This document shows positions 1 through 7,730 of a DNA stretch of 64,000 nucleotides, piece by piece (the stretch's first letter is position 1; the number at the start of each line of letters is the position of its first letter). The translations under genes were made by a program, and so were the position numbers. The DNA lies in the NCBI GenBank assembly GCA_965215755.1, contig OZ244119.1, positions 3,100,001-3,164,000 on the forward strand, given 5' to 3'. The notes beneath the pieces were generated by a model. The model was not told the DNA's origin and made no database searches. It was given only the letters and a program-made list of their open reading frames with translations. The DNA comes from Tectiglobus sp965215755 (lineage in GTDB: Bacteria > Pseudomonadota > Alphaproteobacteria > Rhizobiales > Hyphomicrobiaceae).

Positions 1-1407
1 GCGGTGTCGTCCCAAGAGTTGTTGCCACGTCAGGTCCGGTGGTGGAAGAATCGCAAAGGCGGTTCGCTTGCTGCTGTCGGGGTTGTAGTTATTGCGAGCG
101 CGAAGGATGTAACCAGCTCGTTCGAGTTTGGTCACGTGCTTGTAAAGTTGTTCCTGGGATATGCCGGTGTTCTCTGACAACCGCTCGTATGAAGGCCACG
201 CATACCCATGCTTCAGATTCATGAATTGCAAGAGCTGGTTGAGTAGTCGGATATCGCTCTTGCTGATCGAACGGTCGTTTAGAGCCCAGCTGAGGATGGC
301 TTCAAGTGAATTATGGAAGTCGACGCGGTCTCGCGGCAGTTGTTCTGCAGCGCGTCCAAACGGCGTATCCTTCACCAGGGATTTCGTATCCGCTTGCGAT
401 CGGCTGTACTTCAAAGTTTTCCATTGCCGGAGCGTTGCATCAAAGCCCTTTTTCTGAGCCAAGTGGATGATTGTTCCGACGCCAATATCGGGCCGCTCTT
501 GGAACCAAGCTTCATCTTGGGTCTTCGTCTTGTTGAACTTGTCGGGTGCGCCGGTGAACTCATACCCATTGATTGATCCACCTCCCGACCAGGTATCGAA
601 CAATTGTCGCGCTTGCGGATGTCCACCGGTCCAATTCCTTAAGGCAGCTCCAACCCTCCACCAGATGTCTTCTGCATTTGGATCGAGATACGTGAGGGCC
701 TTGGCTACTCGCCGCATTTCAAGGCAATTGCCATTCCAACTTTCTTGGGCCGATTCGGCCTCTCGCTGCTCAGTTATTCTGTTGCGAGTAGTTTCCGAGT
801 GGTGAGGCGCTTCACGTTTTATCTCAAACAAGGAACGCAACACTTCAATTTCAGGAAGGCTGATCGCGACCAGATCGTCGAGATGTGTGTCTGCAAGAAC
901 TTGGCGACAGCTGTCAGGGTCGAAGGTAAATGGTTGGCCAGTACTTGGATGAATTGTTGGCGGGATTGCGCCGATTCTGCGATGGACGAGGAACTCAACG
1001 CGACCACCCGTTTGAGATCCATTGAGATTTAGACTTGACGTGTTCTCAGTCTCGATGAGGCGCATTATGTATTTCGCACCGCGTTTGCCGATTATCTTAG
1101 GCGCGCGCTCGATTGCTGGGACAACAGCTCTGATCATTTCGTAGACTTCATCGTGCAGTAGGTTGTCGGCGTCAATATCGACGAACATGAGGCCACGATG
1201 CGTAGCCAATCCAACCCCATTCATCCTGTGCCTTCCACGATTTGCGCGCGCAAACTCGTCGACAAGTTGCTCTCGCTTCGGCCGGGCATCGCAGAACAGA
1301 CTTTGCCAGTTTCTGATGCGCGGTGTTTTCCCCGAAAGCGGGATGGGGGAGTAGCCAAGATCGTAGAGTTGAGGAGCGCAAGCTTCAAAGATGATATTTG
1401 TGCTCAA
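1..1407 (-). CDS. PrimPol/PriCT-2 replicative primase of the element (partial, runs off left edge)
   Basis: An open frame of 469 codons runs uninterrupted from a TTG at 1407 to position 1, with its 3' end outside the window. The N-terminal third is a bifunctional primase/polymerase domain: YSPIPLSGKTPRIRNW at the start, the metal-binding DxD in FVDIDADN, and the PPTIHPSTGQP motif typical of PrimPol enzymes. A PriCT-2-like domain follows (AKALTYLDPNAEDIWWRVG), then a helix-turn-helix-like C-terminal region (SYERLSENTGISQEQLYKHV). Such proteins prime and may initiate replication of phages, satellites and plasmids. The TTG start is preceded by AAGGAG with 8 bases of spacing, and no ATG fits the start of the domain. 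TTG overlaps the stop of the upstream ORF as TTGA, suggesting translational coupling. A helicase domain could lie beyond the edge. Confidence 0.85.
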   Translation of the reverse strand, partial: MSTNIIFEACAPQLYDLGYSPIPLSGKTPRIRNWQSLFCDARPKREQLVDEFARANRGRHRMNGVGLATHRGLMFVDIDADNLLHDEVYEMIRAVVPAIERAPKIIGKRGAKYIMRLIETENTSSLNLNGSQTGGRVEFLVHRRIGAIPPTIHPSTGQPFTFDPDSCRQVLADTHLDDLVAISLPEIEVLRSLFEIKREAPHHSETTRNRITEQREAESAQESWNGNCLEMRRVAKALTYLDPNAEDIWWRVGAALRNWTGGHPQARQLFDTWSGGGSINGYEFTGAPDKFNKTKTQDEAWFQERPDIGVGTIIHLAQKKGFDATLRQWKTLKYSRSQADTKSLVKDTPFGRAAEQLPRDRVDFHNSLEAILSWALNDRSISKSDIRLLNQLLQFMNLKHGYAWPSYERLSENTGISQEQLYKHVTKLERAGYILRARNNYNPDSSKRTAFAILPPPDLTWQQLLGRHR

Positions 1408-1721
1408 TTTGTATGCTCCTTGCCAAAGGCGCGGCATGAGAATAGCGCTTCTCGCTGCTCACTCGATCCGAGAACTCTCGCGTTTCCTTGAATCGGTTGA
1501 CAAGTTGCGCGGCGATTGTGCACCGCCCTGAGCCCAGTCGAGAAACACATAGCTGCTCCTTCCCGATCTCTTGGGAAGATCAGATGGCTAGTCATTGGTA
1601 TTTTGAAAACTAGTGTGGCGGCAGGCTCAGACTCGGTACAATCCATCAGGAGTAGCCTGCCCTGGTCGCAAACTGCGCTGCGGTCACTCGCTTTGCAGAA
1701 TGGCGCCCAGCAGCGTCTCAA
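1404..1721 (-). CDS. Small protein of unknown function between AlpA-like gene and primase
   Basis: This 105-residue frame is not recognised. Support comes from its fit: its TTG start overlaps the stop of the AlpA-like gene (TTGA at 1721-1718) and its stop overlaps the TTG start of the primase (TTGA at 1407-1404), so three genes are chained by identical overlaps. AGAGGA lies just before the start. The protein is rich in Cys (6 residues), Arg and Ser, and shows no clear domain or signal peptide. It could be a small replication accessory protein of the element, or it could be chance; the composition is not strongly protein-like, so confidence is moderate. Confidence 0.5.
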   Translation of the reverse strand: MRRCWAPFCKASDRSAVCDQGRLLLMDCTESEPAATLVFKIPMTSHLIFPRDREGAAMCFSTGLRAVHNRRATCQPIQGNARVLGSSEQREALFSCRAFGKEHTN

Positions 1722-2044
1722 GTCCTCTCGCGAGGCATATTCGCAGTTGAAGGTGCCGGAATCGTCTCTCGATCTAGGTTTTCGAGAATTTGTTTGATGG
1801 TGCTTTCGCGGTAGCCGATTGAGCTACCAAGACGTTCGCGTGGTGGTAGCTTACCTTGTCGCTCCAATCTCCAGATCGAACTCGGCGACAATCCTAGTCT
1901 CTTGGCTGCAATCGACATCTTAATGAAGCTGTCTGGCCGGTATACGGGTTGCGCCGTCTTGATCGCCTCGACGATCTCAGGCAACCACGCCTCTATTGCA
2001 CGGTCAACAGCTTGATGAATGGTTTCGCTAAGCGGGTCAGCCAT
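1718..2044 (-). CDS. AlpA-like helix-turn-helix regulator/excisionase-type protein
   Basis: The protein has 108 residues. The C-terminal half carries a MerR/AlpA-type helix-turn-helix: IAAKRLGLSPSSIWRLERQGKLPP, followed by a wing-like GSSIGYRESTIKQIL, which is the pattern of AlpA/excisionase proteins that control integrase and excision in P4-like elements. The N-terminal 40 residues (AVDRAIEAWLPEIVEAIKTA) look helical and could mediate dimer formation. It lies between the integrase and the primase and overlaps the next ORF by 4 bases, so it probably heads a short replication operon. The role in excision or in activating replication genes is inferred from the family. Confidence 0.75.
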   Translation of the reverse strand: MADPLSETIHQAVDRAIEAWLPEIVEAIKTAQPVYRPDSFIKMSIAAKRLGLSPSSIWRLERQGKLPPRERLGSSIGYRESTIKQILENLDRETIPAPSTANMPRERT

Positions 2045-2257
2045 TATTCAGCATCCTCTTCGAAACTGAGGACGCTGCACACCGACAGCGCTGAGAATAC
2101 AGCGCCCTCACTGGGCCCCACGTCGTGCCTGTCGGTTAGATGTCACTGTCGGCTGCAATCAGCCTCGGATCCATCTCGGAAGTTCGGATAATCGATTCTG
2201 CGATAGTCTGCAAATATCAGCGGGCTGCTTCTGTCCTTTTGGGCCTTGGGCACGCGC

Positions 2258-2446
2258 TTAGTCTCCCAAGCGCTCAAGGGCTTTGTCCATGTCACCGACG
2301 ATGCGAGCATCATCAGCGCGAGTCTCTTGGGTTGTGTCCACTGACTTGCCGTCACGAACCTCGCGAGTAGTTTTGTATCCACCATCGATTAAGTCTATGG
2401 ACCTTTGATGAACGTTGCGAATTCGTTCAAACACTTCTTTGCTCAT
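2258..2446 (-). CDS. Small charged protein of unknown function in the integrative element
   Basis: This 62-residue frame starts with ATG after a clear GGAGG at 8 bases of spacing, the best ribosome site in this part of the element. The protein is hydrophilic and rich in Asp, Arg and Glu (for example RNVHQRSIDLIDGG and ETRADDARIVGDMDKALERLG), probably helical, with no membrane segment or signal. It lies 118 bp after the integrase gene and 213 bp before the AlpA-like gene, same strand. No family is recognised. An overlapping minus frame at 2143-2385 is taken as a shadow because it lacks a ribosome site. Confidence 0.6.
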   Translation of the reverse strand: MSKEVFERIRNVHQRSIDLIDGGYKTTREVRDGKSVDTTQETRADDARIVGDMDKALERLGD

Positions 2447-2564
2447 ACCGTCGGACCTCCGATTTGCTCGCCGCTAAGCATAGCCTAGACGGGCGCATGA
2501 TGCGAATGAGAGTCAAGTGGGCCGAATTTCAAACTGAGCCACTGCCAAGCGAAGGAATTGAAAC

Positions 2565-3986
2565 CTAACTCGCTATGCGAAGATTCGCTTTTCCCTCGTT
2601 GAACTTGGCTAGCTCTGCAGCTTCAAGTGCATCCAGGTAATCGGCATCGATGGCGAACGGATCGTGCCCCTGAATGCACTGCTCAACAATGCCCTGCCAA
2701 CGCGTTAGCGCACGACGGATAGCTATTGACTGATCGCCGTGGGCGTAGTGAAGGCGGGTGACCGACCCAGCCTTGCCACTTATGTGGTTCAGCAGCGTTT
2801 CGATCGTGTTCGAAGTCACCCCGATCTCTTCGAGCCGCGTGGCTACCGTGCGCCGAAGATCGTGAATAATGAAGCTTTCGATCTGGTTATCCGAATTGTC
2901 TTCGTTCCAATTTCTAATTGCGTCGTCAAGGGAGTGCGCAATTTTGTCAGGTCGGATGGTTGCTCCACGCGACCCGACAAACAAGCGATGATCACTGGCT
3001 TCTTGCATTGCCAGCCCAATGATGGATCGGGCAAGTGGTGGCAGCGGAACGCTATGAGCCTTTTTGTTCTTTGTGCGCTCACGTGGAATCGTCCAAACAC
3101 GCAATCCTTCGCCGAGCTCTTCTTTCTCGATTGCGCATGTCTCGCACGATCGCTGACCCAGGAGAATATCGAGACGGACAATTGGCCCAAGGTGATGTTG
3201 AGCATCATCCGGGTTAGAATCCCAGCGCTCACACTGTTGCCATAACCATCGGATTTCCCTCGCATCCAGTACGCGCTCACGCGGCTTGCTCTTCGGTGGC
3301 AGATCCAAGTCCTTCCAGATATCGCTCTGATCGGGCCTGAGATACTTCCGTCGCAATGCCCAGCGGAGCATCGTTCGGAGCGATCCGTGTACGCGATGGC
3401 ATTGCGTAGACCGTCCGCGCGCTCGAACCGTATCGATTACGAGTTGCACACTCGCCGTATCAAGTTCATTGAGCGACTTGCTGCCGATCACTGGCAATAC
3501 GCTAAACTCGATAGTGCGCCGATTTTTTTCAATGCCGCTGTCGGTAGACCTGGCTGCGAAATACAACTCGGCCAGTCTCTCAACGGTGATCTGTCGGGCT
3601 TCGACTTCCTTTCGTTTTTTCTCCTCTGACCGGAGCTTGGCGAGTTTGGCGGCTTGCTCTTCGCGTTCCCTGTCGCGCTCAATCGTGGGATCTTCACCAA
3701 CAGCTATTCGCTGCCTAAGTACCCCCGCATCCAAACGGGCTTGCGTCAGACCGTAGCCAGCGCGATCCTTGCCCAACATGATGCGCTTGCGTTTGCCATA
3801 ACCGGCCTCTGTCTTCTCACCACCCTTAGGTGTAAACAAGAGCGACCACGTAGCCGTCCCTTTGGCGGAGATTACGAGTTGTAGACCTTTTGTCCTGCTG
3901 TCGCGCAGAATTACCTGCCGCCTCTCGGTCTTGGCCGTTTCAATGCCTTGCCTGATCCTCTGTTGGGTTAATCCTCCGCCTACCAT
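2565..3986 (-). CDS. int: Tyrosine-type site-specific integrase
   Basis: The 473-residue protein has the layout of P4-family integrases. An N-terminal arm-binding DUF4102-like domain (residues about 15-120) contains DSRTKGLQLVISAKGTATW and KRIMLGKDRAGYGLTQAR. A core-binding SAM-like domain follows, then a catalytic domain from about residue 230. Catalytic residues are visible: Arg in LLGQRSCE, the HDLRR box in FIIHDLRRTVATRL, His in LLNHISG and the nucleophile Tyr in RLHYAHGDQS. All are present, so the enzyme could be active. It would integrate and, with an excisionase, excise the element at the tRNA target. The start lies about 190 bp from the tRNA fragment at 4180, the usual place for the integrase of such elements. 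Confidence 0.93.
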   Translation of the reverse strand: MVGGGLTQQRIRQGIETAKTERRQVILRDSRTKGLQLVISAKGTATWSLLFTPKGGEKTEAGYGKRKRIMLGKDRAGYGLTQARLDAGVLRQRIAVGEDPTIERDREREEQAAKLAKLRSEEKKRKEVEARQITVERLAELYFAARSTDSGIEKNRRTIEFSVLPVIGSKSLNELDTASVQLVIDTVRARGRSTQCHRVHGSLRTMLRWALRRKYLRPDQSDIWKDLDLPPKSKPRERVLDAREIRWLWQQCERWDSNPDDAQHHLGPIVRLDILLGQRSCETCAIEKEELGEGLRVWTIPRERTKNKKAHSVPLPPLARSIIGLAMQEASDHRLFVGSRGATIRPDKIAHSLDDAIRNWNEDNSDNQIESFIIHDLRRTVATRLEEIGVTSNTIETLLNHISGKAGSVTRLHYAHGDQSIAIRRALTRWQGIVEQCIQGHDPFAIDADYLDALEAAELAKFNEGKANLRIAS

Positions 3987-4179
3987 TACATCTCTCCAGT
4001 GTGCCTAGGACGCAATGCACAGATCTCTCACCTCCTTATTGCAATGTGCTTTCTGTGTGCTAGCGAATTAGCTCCACTTGCGGAGGCATGCACACATTTT
4101 TGAATACATAGAAAGAACAAACATGAACATTGATAAAACTGAGAAGCAAACCCTTCCGTTTTCGCATTCAGCCAGAGAA

Positions 4180-4224
4180 CTCATAACCGCCTGGTTGGGG
4201 GTTCAAGTCCCTCCGGGCCTACCA
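4180..4224 (+). other. Attachment site: 3' half of a CAU-anticodon tRNA (Met or Ile2)
   Basis: From 4180 the sequence follows a tRNA from the anticodon loop (CTCATAA, anticodon CAT at 4182-4184) through the variable region, a T arm (GGGGG, loop TTCAAGT, CCCTC) and the acceptor strand to an encoded ACCA at 4224. The bases before 4180 do not form the anticodon stem partner, D arm or acceptor 5' strand, so this is a fragment, not a gene. It is best read as the att core left at one end of the integrated element, with recombination at or near the anticodon loop. The intact tRNA should lie in plus orientation left of the window. Confidence 0.8.
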
Positions 4225-4421
4225 GTCCCTGGACACAACTGTTGGCTTAGCCGCATGTTGATTTTGACCGGGTTGCCGGAGATCTGACAGGGGCCGCAAA
4301 TGTCGCCGCAAAACCTCGCGAAGGACTGAGCTTTCGGCGAAGTGGACATCCCAAGCTTCTCATGGTGCTCAATGGCTCGTGTCCAGTCTCGATTAGCGGG
4401 CGTGAAGACCCGTCGTTGAGA

Positions 4422-4460
4422 GATATAATGTCTATCAATTTGCCAGATAATGTATCAATT
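4422..4460. promoter_or_regulatory. Candidate operator repeats upstream of the XRE gene
   Basis: Two related units stand about 55-90 bp before the XRE start: GATATAATGTCTATCAATT at 4422-4440 and GATAATGTATCAATT at 4446-4460. The TATCAATT halves (4433-4440 and 4453-4460) are spaced exactly 20 bp, two helical turns. The first unit recurs in inverted orientation at 5070-5086 before the next gene. This fits binding by a dimeric regulator, most simply the XRE protein itself acting on its own promoter. Confidence 0.5.
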
Positions 4461-4514
4461 GTCCGCTATCTGATGAATAGTACTTTTTTGAATTCGGCGT
4501 GATAGCCCGTCGGC

Positions 4515-4868
4515 ATGGCAGATTCCGATGATTCAGAGATTGACATTTATGGTGACAGAAGCCCTGACGGTATTGCCGCACGATTGGAAATTTCCAGGAT
4601 GGTGCTGGGCTTCACGCAGCAGGAATTCGCCAATGCCGCCGGGATCAAGCGGGCGAATTACTCGCACGCTGAGACGGGGCGTTACCGTCCGTCTGTGAGT
4701 GTGGCCGCCAAACTCTGTGACACCTACTTGCTGACGTTGGACTGGATCTATCTCAGTGACACTGGAGCCCTACCAGCGCGCTTGGCAGATGCCATTCGCA
4801 AGGCGCATGACAGCCGGCAGCGATTGCCAAAACAGATGAAACCTGCATCCCGCAGGAAGCGTCGCTAG
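4515..4868 (+). CDS. XRE-family helix-turn-helix repressor
   Basis: A 117-residue protein. After a 15-residue acidic N-terminus, residues about 20-85 form a Cro/CI-type helix-turn-helix: IAARLEISRMVLGFTQQEFA, then ANAAGIKRANYSHAETGRYR, then VAAKLCDTYLLTLDWIYLSD. The C-terminal 25 residues are basic (Arg/Lys-rich). Length and layout match small alphaproteobacterial XRE regulators. It lies just outside the tRNA-bounded element, so it may be chromosomal or the remnant of another insertion. Repeats before it and before the AraC-like gene suggest it controls both itself and its neighbour. The target is inferred. Confidence 0.8.
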   Translation: MADSDDSEIDIYGDRSPDGIAARLEISRMVLGFTQQEFANAAGIKRANYSHAETGRYRPSVSVAAKLCDTYLLTLDWIYLSDTGALPARLADAIRKAHDSRQRLPKQMKPASRRKRR

Positions 4869-5069
4869 GTTCCGTGTTCGACATTCGGCTCCCGGCTCTG
4901 CTTGACTCAGGTCCAATTCGGCGGCCATTGGAATACTCGCAACATGATATTTCTCGACTAGGCCCATGTTTCTACGGTTTGGCCGTGAGTCCAACTGCAT
5001 GCATGAACGAAACGGCAGGTGTTCCAGACTGGACGGACTGTGGATATCTAAGTTATAAATTCTAACATC

Positions 5070-5086
5070 TTGATAGATATAATATC
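5070..5086. promoter_or_regulatory. Inverted copy of the XRE operator motif before the AraC-like gene
   Basis: The 17-bp TTGATAGATATAATATC is, when reverse-complemented, identical at 15 of 17 positions to GATATAATGTCTATCAA at 4422-4438. It lies 50 bp before the ATG of the AraC-like gene and contains TATAAT, so a bound protein would block a promoter there. The shared motif links the two genes into one regulatory circuit; which protein binds is inferred. Confidence 0.45.
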
Positions 5087-5135
5087 AGGCGTGTGGAAAG
5101 CGTGACTGCTTGCGCCCGCGCAGCGGGGGCTGTTT

Positions 5136-6199
5136 ATGCAAAGCACACAGATTGGCTACGAAGCCGGTCGATTGAAGTGGTTTCCTGATCCGCTCACGGT
5201 CCGCAAGGCTGGCAACACGCGTTACCAGATCGCAGACGGCATAGAACAATACGCGAAATATCGCGAGGAATATGCTGCGCTTCAGTCTGGCACCTCAAGC
5301 ATAGTTCAGTTGAGTGCTGGCAATTTTGTCGGTCACCATCTCGTTGCTAACTTCAGCGATATCAGTGTGTTTTTAAACTACAGCGGTCTTGCACTGGAGA
5401 AGTCGATCTCCGGCGTTGATGACGCCTACCGGGTGAGCGTTATTCTCGATCTGCCCCGGGACTTGGTCGGTTTCGGCGGGAATGTGAATTCTAGTGAGCG
5501 GTTGATGATCGTGCCGCCAGGTGCGCACGTGTTGATGCAGTCACCACCAGGCAAACAAGCGTGCGGTTGCGTATCCCACGTTGTGTGATGGAACGGCGGC
5601 TGCAAGGTGCACCAGAACTTGCGGACTGGTTTGACAAACTTGGTCCACGTGCCATTCGCATCGCGTCGCCTCGGTTGGCTCAGCGCCTGCGATCGGACAG
5701 TCTGTCGATTCTGGAGACCAATTTTGCTTGTCAGGATGAAGAGCAGCGATGGCGGTTAGGCCAATTGCTTGTTACCAGTGTCGTCAATGCTTTACACATG
5801 GAGTGCCTAATGTCCGGCGGGCCGACAACGGCGTATGGCAGCAACGATTCTAAGCGGTTCTTGATCGCTCGGAACCTTTTGCATGAGCATCTGGAAGATC
5901 TCGAAAGCATAACGTCCGGTAGCTTTCTGGACATGAAGCAGCTCGGAGCGCGACGGACAGTCGAGAAAGCATTTAGTTCGTCCATTAAGATGGGGCCGCT
6001 CACCTACTTTCGCATTGTTCGTTTGCATGACGCGCGCCGGAAGCTGATGGACCGAGAAGCTGCCTACCAACCGATTAGTGATATCGCGGCGGAGTTGGGT
6101 TTTTTTGATGCCGGTAAGTTTACTGCGGCCTACCGCAAACATTTTGGCGAGTTGCCGTCCGTGACAAGGAACGTAGCGCTTGGGCGCGACGCAAAGTGA
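5136..6199 (+). pseudogene. AraC-family transcriptional regulator split by a frameshift
   Basis: Two overlapping frames together give one AraC-type regulator of about 345 residues, the usual length. The first frame (5136-5588, 150 residues) is the N-terminal ligand/dimer domain and ends in an unrelated tail after SPPGKQ. The second (from about 5561 to 6199) continues with RLRIPRCVMERRLQG and carries the two C-terminal helix-turn-helix motifs (FLDMKQLGARRTVEKAFSS and ISDIAAELGFFDAGKFTAAY, ending in KHFGELPS). The frame change falls at about 5550-5565 and corresponds to loss of one base or gain of two. It could be a genuine inactivating mutation, a sequencing error or, less likely, two separate proteins. 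The gene is intact otherwise, so any decay is recent. Confidence 0.65.
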
Positions 6200-7104
6200 A
6201 CATTCTCGTTAGGGTGGGATACTCAATGCGGTAGCAAGGCTGTCTGCGGTGCCATCTTGCATTCCTCTCAGTGGCGCCATTGTCGGCAGACTAGCATCAT
6301 GGGTTGAGAGTCGACGGCTTGATCACGTTTGACTTTGTGGGCGAGCGAACATGATGATTGCTGTTTCCGGCTAGGGTCCAGCCTCTTTTTGAAAAGGCCC
6401 AATACGCGTGCTGCGCTGGTCAGACAACAGCCGGGTGAGCCCAAGACATCGTCCGTTATTTAAGCGAGGGCACGCATAGGTCTGACCAGTTGGGCCGCGC
6501 CCCACGAAATTGAATCTTCTCGGCTTGGTCATCAGAGTTGCAAAGTCCGTTGCGACGGACTTTGCGGGGTCGGCCAGAGGGAAAAAACGTTCGGCGTTGG
6601 TCTGGCTTGAGTATGTCCAGCATGTGCTGCGCCATCTCAACTTGCCTGTTATCTGCCTCTTACCGATAGTGTGACCCTTTCATAAAGAGGCTGAGCCCTA
6701 ATCGTGAGCTTTCAGGAGGTTGTAAGCATTCTTCTCGGATTATTGTGCATTCAGCCCATAAATCAACGTCCTGCCTGCGCAGCGATGACGACTGAGAGTT
6801 TGTTTTGCTCAGCACCAAGTGGCCAGTTGTCCTGGCCCGGACACAAATGCTGATCAGAAACTCGGCCTGGCCGGGGTCAACCTCTTGGAGCTTCACACTT
6901 AGTCATTGCAGAGGTCTACATTGTCACTGGCCGACGGATGCTACCGTGAAGCTGGGGAACAGCGCCCGCTTCGGTTTCGCTTAAAGGCGCCTCGTGGGCG
7001 CACTGTAAAATGCAATTTGCATTCTGATGGTCGTGAAATTTTTGTTGTGTTTTTCATGATCATGATATTTTGTGAAATTTGTTTGTTTCATTTCTGGGAC
7101 CATC
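6200..7104. other. Gene-poor stretch with a perfect 11-bp hairpin
   Basis: No credible gene is seen over 900 bp. Minus frames at 6371-6640 and 6660-6896 have no recognisable motif or good ribosome site. At 6540-6565 there is a perfect inverted repeat, GCAAAGTCCGT, loop TGCG, ACGGACTTTGC, without a T tract. The last 90 bp before the XRE-cupin gene (about 7030-7090) are AT-rich with CATGATCATG and repeated GAAATTT words, and probably hold its promoter and operator. Confidence 0.55.
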
Positions 7105-7710
7105 ATGGGTGTTGCTGGACCACAAAGAATTCGTCAGGACGACGGATTGGCCGGTGAAGGCACTGGAACTGTCGGCGCTGATGTTCGTGCGCTGCGTAAG
7201 AGCCGTTCTATGACACTCAGCGCGCTGGCTGAGCAGCTTGGGCGTTCCGTTGGGTTTGTCAGTCAGATCGAGCGCGGCCTTTCAGACCCCTCAATCAATG
7301 ATTTGCGCAAAATTGCTGAGGCATTCGATGTTCCGCTGAGTTTCTTGTTCGGAGAAAACCGCGGTGATCCGAGTGAAGCGAAATTTATCGTGCGGGCCGG
7401 CGTACGGCGCCAACTCGGTAGTGCCGAGGGCGGGCTTGTTGAGCAATTGCTTTCGCCAGACCTCAGTGGATCATTCGAAATCGTTCGGAGCGAATTTGCC
7501 CCAAAGTCATGCCTCAAGAAGCCTATGCGACGAGACACTGAAGAAGCTGGCTACGTCGTCTCCGGTACACTCGACCTCGAAATATCCGGCCAGTGGTTTG
7601 TGTTGGAGGCCGGCGACTCATTTCGTTTTGCCGGCGAGCCCTACCGTTGGCGAAACAGATCAGATCAACCCGCTATCGTAATTTGGGTGATCGCCCCACC
7701 CACTTACTAG
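7105..7710 (+). CDS. XRE-cupin transcriptional regulator of the flavoprotein pair
   Basis: A protein of about 201 residues with two domains. The N-terminal helix-turn-helix covers residues about 25-80 (VRALRKSRSMTLSALAEQLG and VGFVSQIERGLSDPSINDLR). The C-terminal cupin_2 barrel covers about 115-195 (RRDTEEAGYVVSGTLDLEI, LEAGDSFRFAGEPYRWRN). This is the PuuR/SinR-like family that often controls amine and amino-acid catabolic genes, with a small ligand bound in the cupin. An upstream in-frame GTG at 7072 exists; the ATG at 7105 is preferred because it starts just before the conserved part. It lies 20 bp before the two dehydrogenase-like genes, so it most likely regulates them. Confidence 0.85.
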   Translation: MGVAGPQRIRQDDGLAGEGTGTVGADVRALRKSRSMTLSALAEQLGRSVGFVSQIERGLSDPSINDLRKIAEAFDVPLSFLFGENRGDPSEAKFIVRAGVRRQLGSAEGGLVEQLLSPDLSGSFEIVRSEFAPKSCLKKPMRRDTEEAGYVVSGTLDLEISGQWFVLEAGDSFRFAGEPYRWRNRSDQPAIVIWVIAPPTY

Positions 7711-7730
7711 GCCAATCTCGGAGGACCGTT

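Larger units (their letters stand above)
1..4224. mobile_element. Integrative element (P4/satellite-like), right-hand part; left end outside the window
   Basis: The block holds, on the minus strand, a tyrosine integrase, a small protein, an AlpA-like regulator, a short coupled ORF and a PrimPol-type primase. This is the gene order of P4-like satellites and related genomic islands. Its right end is a 45-bp copy of the 3' part of a tRNA with a CAU anticodon, the usual target of such integrases. The rest of the element, including any cargo and presumably the intact tRNA, lies left of position 1. Family knowledge supports the type; the exact right border is inferred from where the tRNA identity begins. 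Phage structural genes are not seen here, so it may be a satellite, a defective prophage or a genomic island. Confidence 0.75.

Noticed and set aside
2739..3245. Plus-strand frame of 168 residues inside the integrase
   Set aside because: Integrase catalytic residues are intact on the other strand; this frame has no motif.
4247..4438. Minus frame of 63 residues between the att site and the XRE gene
   Set aside because: No ribosome site or motif; the region is best read as a promoter region.
6371..6896. Two minus frames (89 and 78 residues) in the gene-poor stretch
   Set aside because: No ribosome site, motif or family resemblance; a transposase remnant was considered but no transposase motif was found.
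7711..7730. Glycine riboswitch before the GcvT-type genes
   Set aside because: Considered because of the GcvT domains, but the space to the regulator is only 20 bp and no riboswitch fold is possible there.
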